Assembly: GCF_002906655.1 (NCBI RefSeq)
Contig: NZ_CP025794.1
Span: forward strand, 1,426,001-1,490,000
Source: Vibrio hyugaensis
Lineage (GTDB): Bacteria > Pseudomonadota > Gammaproteobacteria > Enterobacterales > Vibrionaceae
DNA: 64,000 nucleotides
Direction: 5' to 3'
This document shows positions 59,446-64,000 of the stretch, in pieces. The notes under the pieces are model-generated. The model saw nothing but the letters and a program-made list of their open reading frames with translations. It was not told the DNA's origin and made no database searches. How positions within the stretch are numbered: position 1 is the first letter of the stretch; each line of letters begins with the position of its first letter. The translations under genes were made by a program, and so were the position numbers.

Positions 59446-60585
59446 CTATTCTTGGATGACGACAAGATCATCGCGGTGAATCACTTCTGAGCCGTAATCA
59501 TGACCCAAAATAGAGATGATATCTTTACTGTGTTTACCGGCAATGTTTGCTAGGTCTTCGCTTGAGTAGGCGCTGATACCACGTGCCACCAGCTTGCCTT
59601 GTGCGTTGGTCACGCGAGCCACTTCACCACGAGCAAAATCACCACTTACCTTAATCACGCCTTTTGCAAGTAGACTACTGCCCTTACCGACAACCGCGTT
59701 AACTGCACCATCATCAATAATGATATCACCGGATGCAGCAGGGCCCGCTAGGATCCAGCGCTTGCGGTTTTCTAGCGCTTCTTCACAAGGAAGGAAACGC
59801 GTCCCTTGTGGCTCTGAGCTCAATGAGTCAAAAATAACATTTGGTGCGCTGCCCGCAGCGATGATCACCTCAATGCCTGCACGGCGAGCGATGTCTGCCG
59901 CCTGAAGCTTGGTTGCCATGCCGCCAGTACCTAGCGTTGTGCCGCTACCACCCGCAATTTTGCGCAAAGTATCATCAATGGTTTTCACTTCTTTGATCAA
60001 TTCGGCATTTGGATCTTTACGAGGGTCTGCGGTAAACAAACCTTTTTGGTCTGTTAGCAGCAGTAATTTGTCTGCACCACACAAAATCCCCACCAAAGCA
60101 GACAAATTATCGTTATCGCCCACTTTGATCTCGTTCGTTGCTACCGCGTCATTTTCGTTCACGATAGGAATAATGTCGTTTGCAACCAGAGCATTGATGG
60201 TGTCACGCGCGTTAAGAAAACGCTCGCGATCATCCAAATCAGCACGAGTTAGCAACATCTGACCAATTTTGATGCCATAAATGCCAAACAGAGACTCCCA
60301 TGTTTGAATCAGACGGCTTTGGCCCACTGCAGCAAGCAATTGTTTGCTCGCCATCTCGTTGGGCAATGCGGGGTATCCAAGATGCTCACGGCCTGCTGCA
60401 ATTGCACCAGACGAAACCATTACGACTGAATGGCCTTGTTTTTTTAGTTCAGCACATTGACGAGCCAGCTCTACCATGTGAGCACGGTTTAACGCCAAAG
60501 TGCCGCCTGTCAGCACACTTGTACCCAGTTTCACAACGACGGTTTGTGATTGTGAAATAACTGCATTCTGTTGATTCGTTGTCAT
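59446..60585 (-). CDS. proB: Glutamate 5-kinase
   Basis: First enzyme of proline synthesis. Amino-acid kinase domain ([48 protein letters not shown]) followed by a C-terminal PUA domain from about residue 285. Start at 60585 (MTTNQQN); frame open to 60651. 379 aa. Target of proline feedback in the family. Confidence 0.96.
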   Translation of the reverse strand: MTTNQQNAVISQSQTVVVKLGTSVLTGGTLALNRAHMVELARQCAELKKQGHSVVMVSSGAIAAGREHLGYPALPNEMASKQLLAAVGQSRLIQTWESLFGIYGIKIGQMLLTRADLDDRERFLNARDTINALVANDIIPIVNENDAVATNEIKVGDNDNLSALVGILCGADKLLLLTDQKGLFTADPRKDPNAELIKEVKTIDDTLRKIAGGSGTTLGTGGMATKLQAADIARRAGIEVIIAAGSAPNVIFDSLSSEPQGTRFLPCEEALENRKRWILAGPAASGDIIIDDGAVNAVVGKGSSLLAKGVIKVSGDFARGEVARVTNAQGKLVARGISAYSSEDLANIAGKHSKDIISILGHDYGSEVIHRDDLVVIQE

Positions 60586-60651
60586 GATGTCTTCTGAAAT
60601 GAAAAACAAATAAAGAGTGGATGTTTTAGCAATCAAATGGGGATTTAACAA

Positions 60652-60680
60652 GCAGAAAAGGTGCGAAAACGCACCTTTTT
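60652..60680 (-). terminator. Terminator of crl
   Basis: 10-bp stem AAAAGGTGCG / CGCACCTTTT with an AAAA/TTTT loop; minus strand continues CTGCTT. Between crl and proB. Confidence 0.82.
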
Positions 60681-60707
60681 GTCTTATAGAGGAAGAAAAC
60701 AGCCAAA

Positions 60708-61097
60708 TTAGGCGAAATCAAACGATTCTGTGTGATATTCCACTTCCAGTTTGAAATGCTCAGCCAGCGTATCTACTAGCTTCTGATGAAAGGTACTCTG
60801 GGTGAGGTAAACCTCTTCAGTCACCTTATTCGGTAATGGCTCTGAGGTCCAATCCCCTTCTTTGTTGTATTTACCAATATGGTATTTTGCAGTAAAGCCA
60901 CCTTCGATGGACTCCAAGTCCATCCACCATCCCCAAAATTCACGTTTTTCTGGCGACTTTTTGTCGTCTACACAAACAGATAGACAGTCAAAATAGTAGT
61001 GGCCTTCTTGTGATTGTGGTTCGCGCAGGTAAGGACCTATCGCCTTTAACTTAGACATCAAGCGAAAGTGAGTCGGCCCTTGAGTCGTCTCTGACAT
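60708..61097 (-). CDS. crl: Sigma factor-binding protein Crl
   Basis: Helps sigma S (RpoS) bind core RNA polymerase. Diagnostic block [13 protein letters not shown] and FDCLSVCVD, matching the E. coli protein's EFWGWWMELE. The ATG at 61097 has GGAG eight bases upstream and is preferred over 61115; 129 aa. Located between frsA and proBA, as in E. coli (without phoE). Confidence 0.93.
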   Translation of the reverse strand: MSETTQGPTHFRLMSKLKAIGPYLREPQSQEGHYYFDCLSVCVDDKKSPEKREFWGWWMDLESIEGGFTAKYHIGKYNKEGDWTSEPLPNKVTEEVYLTQSTFHQKLVDTLAEHFKLEVEYHTESFDFA

Positions 61098-61215
61098 AAG
61101 AATCTCCGTTTCCATAGTAAGGATATTTAGCTATCCAAGAATGATTATTATTTTTTATTATCATGAGCTTATTTTTTGCTCACATATATCACTCTTAACT
61201 AAATTAGGAGATTTG

Positions 61216-62463
61216 TCATCTTAATAATTCCTCCTCCAACCACTTTATGGCCAAATCGAGGGATTGCTCATAACCTTTTGTAATTGTTTTGGAACTGATT
61301 TTCTTTGCTTGACCATAGTGACTAAACAGCGCTACCAACTGGTTGTCACTGTGTGGGGAAACAGGATCCCCTTCCAAACTCAAAGCCAAAATAGGTACCT
61401 TGGTTTTACGACTGCTTAAGAACCCTTGTACTTTCAACGACCACGCCATCATCTGCCCAGCCATGCTATTGATGTCCACGGCGTTCTTACCTAAACGAGA
61501 CGCCAGTAGATCTAGGTACATCTTCGGCATCTGCTGCAGCTTCTTCGGGGAGGTAAACAAATCATGTACAGGTGCACCGAGCGCCACACACGCTTTGATC
61601 TTCTCTTGTTCAACGAATGAAAGACGGATCATGGCATTGCCACCAAAGCGGAAACCAATCAACCCCACTTTGTAATGATCGACCCAAGGCAGTTTGTACA
61701 GCTCATTCAATACCGCTTGATGCAAACAACTAGAATCTTCCGTTAATGGCCAATGGGAGCTATGGCCCACTGACGGCATGTCGATGGTCAACATTGCGAT
61801 GTCTTTAGGCGCTAAATGATTGCGGAACAAACGCCACATGTCTGTTTGCAAGCTGTCCAAACCCGCACTCACCATCACAACGGGCAATTGCTTGTCCGTA
61901 CGTGGCAAGTGTAAATTCGCAATGATCTTGCGCTTTTGATAAGGTACTTCGATCTGTTTGATCGTGTATTGCGTTTTCTCAGAGCCTTCGTTGTAAGCTT
62001 TATTGGCCAACACTTGAGCTTGAGTCGCAAGGTTATCGTTCTTCAAATGTGGGTAGCCCGCAATACTGAAACACAGCGAAGCGGAAAACAACTCATCCGC
62101 CGCATCTTCACCTTTCAATTCGGTTGAACGGCGTTGGTGTTCCATCCCAAGCTTTATCCACTCAAACGTCCAGTTACCGCCGTGATAACCCATCACTGTA
62201 TCTAACCACTTATCTTCCGTACGCGAATGTTTCGACGACGCAATTTTAGACAGTGTACTTTCCATCTCGATTGGAGATAAACCCTGCCAAGTCCACTGCA
62301 AACGTCTTAAGTGTCGATACCACGCACGATCATCTTGCCCTTCTCGCTCATCAAGAATTGTTTGGCTGGTAGGCATGTATTGAGTAAGTGCAGAGGTTTC
62401 TTTCGCCTGCTTGTGCTTAACAAACAAGGTTTCTGAGAGGTTTTTACTGACGTCTTCTGACAT
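61216..62463 (-). CDS. frsA: Esterase FrsA
   Basis: Alpha/beta hydrolase-fold protein (YafA) that in E. coli interacts with unphosphorylated EIIA-Glc and shifts cells toward fermentation; in Vibrio its enzymatic role is debated. Blocks LPVVMVSAGLDSLQTDMWRLF, LIGFRFGGNAMIRLSFVE and CVALGAPVHDLFTSPKKLQ are typical. The nucleophile position reads GFRFGGN, lacking the classical G-x-S-x-G serine. 415 aa. gpt precedes it by 91 nt. Confidence 0.92.
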   Translation of the reverse strand: MSEDVSKNLSETLFVKHKQAKETSALTQYMPTSQTILDEREGQDDRAWYRHLRRLQWTWQGLSPIEMESTLSKIASSKHSRTEDKWLDTVMGYHGGNWTFEWIKLGMEHQRRSTELKGEDAADELFSASLCFSIAGYPHLKNDNLATQAQVLANKAYNEGSEKTQYTIKQIEVPYQKRKIIANLHLPRTDKQLPVVMVSAGLDSLQTDMWRLFRNHLAPKDIAMLTIDMPSVGHSSHWPLTEDSSCLHQAVLNELYKLPWVDHYKVGLIGFRFGGNAMIRLSFVEQEKIKACVALGAPVHDLFTSPKKLQQMPKMYLDLLASRLGKNAVDINSMAGQMMAWSLKVQGFLSSRKTKVPILALSLEGDPVSPHSDNQLVALFSHYGQAKKISSKTITKGYEQSLDLAIKWLEEELLR

Positions 62464-62502
62464 AGGAAGAACTCTAAGCTATTGGCAATTGCTGTAATAA
62501 TA

Positions 62503-62533
62503 ATAAAAAAAATGCCCCTATAAAGGGGCATTT
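62503..62533 (-). terminator. Terminator of gpt
   Basis: 10-bp stem AAATGCCCCT / AGGGGCATTT, 4-nt loop, then a T-run on the minus strand; 22 nt after the gpt stop, so frsA needs its own promoter. Confidence 0.88.
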
Positions 62534-62554
62534 CTCAATATTCTTGGTGCAAAC

Positions 62555-63019
62555 TTATTTTTGCTTACGATTTACTGGCTCAGCAAACTGGATAGACATA
62601 TCCCAAGGTTGCTCGATCCAAGTGTCTTGAGCGATGTCTACTACGTAATCGTCTAGTAGCTCAACACCTGCAGGCTTAGCACATACTGCGATAAGCTTCG
62701 CTTTCGGGTACATTTCACGTAACTTGCGTGCTGTGTCACCGCTATCTACTAGGTCTTCAACGATTAGGAAACCTTCGCCGTCACCTTCTGGTGCTTTAAC
62801 TACTGTCATATCACGCTGGTGATCGTGGTCGTAGCTAGAGATACAAATAGTATCAACGTGACGAATACCCAGTTCACGCGCTAGGATTGCACCAGGAACT
62901 AGGCCACCACGGCTTACCGCCCAAATACCTTTCCATTGCTCAGCTGGCATTTGTTTCTCAGCCAGTTCACGGCAGTAAGACTGCATCGCATCCCAAGTGA
63001 TAATGAATTTTTTACTCAT
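62555..63019 (-). CDS. gpt: Xanthine phosphoribosyltransferase
   Basis: Purine salvage enzyme converting guanine and xanthine to GMP and XMP. PRPP motif [17 protein letters not shown] and [19 protein letters not shown] are intact. 154 aa. Upstream lie a good sigma-70 promoter and a half-conserved PurR-like sequence. A purine permease gene precedes it. Confidence 0.96.
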   Translation of the reverse strand: MSKKFIITWDAMQSYCRELAEKQMPAEQWKGIWAVSRGGLVPGAILARELGIRHVDTICISSYDHDHQRDMTVVKAPEGDGEGFLIVEDLVDSGDTARKLREMYPKAKLIAVCAKPAGVELLDDYVVDIAQDTWIEQPWDMSIQFAEPVNRKQK

Positions 63020-63273
63020 TGTAATAACCTAATAATTTCAAAATATGCATCCCCTCTGTCTAGCTGATGGCGCTGAAATGGACTCATCTCGCTAAACTTT
63101 CCACACCAGAGGAAATGGGGGTTTCAAGCTACGCAAACGATTATTCTACCGAAACACATCGTTAATACCAACGCTGATATCAAAATTCTCTGCCTATTAC
63201 GCAGAAAAATCGTATTCGGTGAACAATACAAAATGGAGAAGTGGATGAATTACTTTAAAAATTATCCACAAAC
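63020..63273. other. gpt upstream region
   Basis: About 250 nt between gpt and the permease terminator. On the minus strand TTGGTA (63171-63166) and TAGAAT (63148-63143) are 17 bp apart, a good promoter. Directly behind the -10 lies TCGTTTGCGT (63140-63131), the intact half of a PurR box whose other half is lost (11 of 16 consensus positions over 63131-63146). No gene seen. Confidence 0.45.
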
Positions 63274-63310
63274 AAAAAGCCAGTGTGAATCGAGTTCGCA
63301 CTGGCTTTTT
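63270..63310 (-). terminator. Terminator of the NCS2 permease gene
   Basis: 16-bp stem AAAAAGCCAGTGTGAA / TTCGCACTGGCTTTTT (one wobble) with a 5-nt loop and T-runs on either side. Confidence 0.9.
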
Positions 63311-63323
63311 TCAATCGTTGGAA

Positions 63324-64000
63324 TTAACCGACCATGTATTTCACAATGAAGATAGCAGACATCACCCACACACTCATCGATACTTCACGGCCTTTACCAC
63401 TGAACAGTTTAATAGCAGCGTAAGCGATGAAACCTAGCGTGATACCTTCTGCAATCGAGAAAGTAAGAGGCATTACCAAACAAGTAACCACAACTGGCGC
63501 AGCTTCTGTGAGGTCACGCCAGTCGATGCCAACAAGACCAGAAAGCATTAGGATCGCTACATAGAATAGCGCACCAGATGTTGCGTAAGCTGGAATCATA
63601 CCTGCTAGTGGCGAGAACAACAGAGCCAGAAGGAACAATACGCCAACAACCACAGCCGTTAGACCAGTACGACCGCCTGCTGCTACACCAGAAACACTCT
63701 CAATGTATGACGTCGTGTTAGATGTACCTAGTAGAGCACCTACTGATGTTGCTGTTGAGTCAGCAAGTAGCGCTTTGTTTAGACGTGGAATGTTGCCGTT
63801 TTCGTCAGTTAGACCTGCTTTCTGTGAAACGCCAACTAGCGTGCCCGCAGTGTCGAACAAGTCAACGAATAGGAAAGCAAATACGACCGAGATCATGCCA
63901 ACTTCGAACAGACCAGAGAAGTCTAGCTGCATGAAGGTTGGTGCGATGCTTGGTGGTGTCGACATGATGCCGCCCCATTGAACGTCACCAAAGATAAGAC
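63324..64000 (-). CDS. NCS2 family nucleobase permease (3' part, partial)
   Basis: C-terminal half of a purine permease of the COG2252 / AzgA-PurP-like NCS2 group. The frame continues past the ATG at 63965 to the window edge (FGDVQWGGIMSTPP), so the 5' end is missing. Visible signatures: FLFVDLFDTAGTLVGVSQKAG, LLGTSNTTSYIESVSGVAAGGRTG and about six membrane helices. Substrate is probably adenine or guanine/hypoxanthine; sequence alone does not decide. Next to gpt, fitting purine salvage. Confidence 0.9.
   Translation of the reverse strand, partial: LIFGDVQWGGIMSTPPSIAPTFMQLDFSGLFEVGMISVVFAFLFVDLFDTAGTLVGVSQKAGLTDENGNIPRLNKALLADSTATSVGALLGTSNTTSYIESVSGVAAGGRTGLTAVVVGVLFLLALLFSPLAGMIPAYATSGALFYVAILMLSGLVGIDWRDLTEAAPVVVTCLVMPLTFSIAEGITLGFIAYAAIKLFSGKGREVSMSVWVMSAIFIVKYMVG

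Noticed and set aside
1..64000. Search by eye for CRISPR arrays, transposases, integrases, phage genes, toxin-antitoxin pairs and tRNA genes
   Set aside because: None seen. All long frames belong to core or conserved vibrio families; no direct-repeat arrays were noticed.

Overview
The window is a chromosomal core segment of a gammaproteobacterium, almost certainly a Vibrio of the Harveyi clade (V. alginolyticus / parahaemolyticus / harveyi group). Evidence: PomA and PomB, the sodium-driven polar flagellar stator, read nearly like the V. alginolyticus proteins I remember; a GcvB small RNA lies divergent from gcvA; gene order follows E. coli/Vibrio synteny; GC content is moderate; there are no mobile genes. 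The species assignment is inference. I found no tRNA or rRNA gene, insertion sequence, prophage, CRISPR array or defence island. Both end genes (miaB, NCS2 permease) are cut by the window.

Layout. 1-5041 (+): 3' part of miaB, then ybeZ, ybeY, corC, lnt (RNA maturation and lipoprotein acylation). 5102-5572 (-): zinc-ribbon protein YbeL. 5728-18331 (+): leuS, lptE, holA, rsfS, rlmH, mrdA, rodA, rlpA, dacA, ybeD, lipB, lipA (translation, outer-membrane assembly, replication, rod-shape wall synthesis, lipoate). 18636-19886 (-): glyA with an exact-looking PurR operator. 20234-20836 (+): a YitT-family membrane protein. 20920-25246 (-): treR, treB, treC with two TreR-type operators and a CRP-like site. 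25321-25872 (-): gmhB. 26216-28759 (+): metNIQ with tandem MetJ boxes. 28845-32322 (-): a YibE/F membrane protein and a 5'-nucleotidase-family lipoprotein. 32641-34918: syd with a DUF2310 zinc-ribbon gene (-), divergent from queF (+).

35079-39025 (+): a TPR membrane protein with a degenerate GGDEF domain, followed by a coiled-coil diguanylate cyclase; this pair is the least characterised part of the window. 39244-41461 (+): ppnN, xni. 41540-44540 (-): gcvA, an alpha/beta hydrolase, ygdD, rlmM as an overlapping run. 44631-44839 (+): GcvB sRNA. 45062-48429 (-): thiI, then pomA-pomB. 48695-51730 (+): xseB, ispA, dxs (isoprenoid precursors). 51823-61097 (-): crl, proB, proA, nrdR, ribD, ribE, ribBX, ribH, nusB, thiL, pgpA. 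61216-64000 (-): frsA, gpt, NCS2 purine permease (partial).

Most genes are housekeeping and I do not see a clear new multi-gene system. The best leads are the TPR/pseudo-GGDEF plus DGC pair, the three stacked hairpins between leuS and lptE, the regulatory architecture in front of treB, metN and glyA, a strong terminator inside the nusB-thiL run, and a candidate dispersed palindromic repeat downstream of lipA. Start codons were moved from the longest reading frame wherever a Shine-Dalgarno sequence, a signal peptide or family length supported an internal start.
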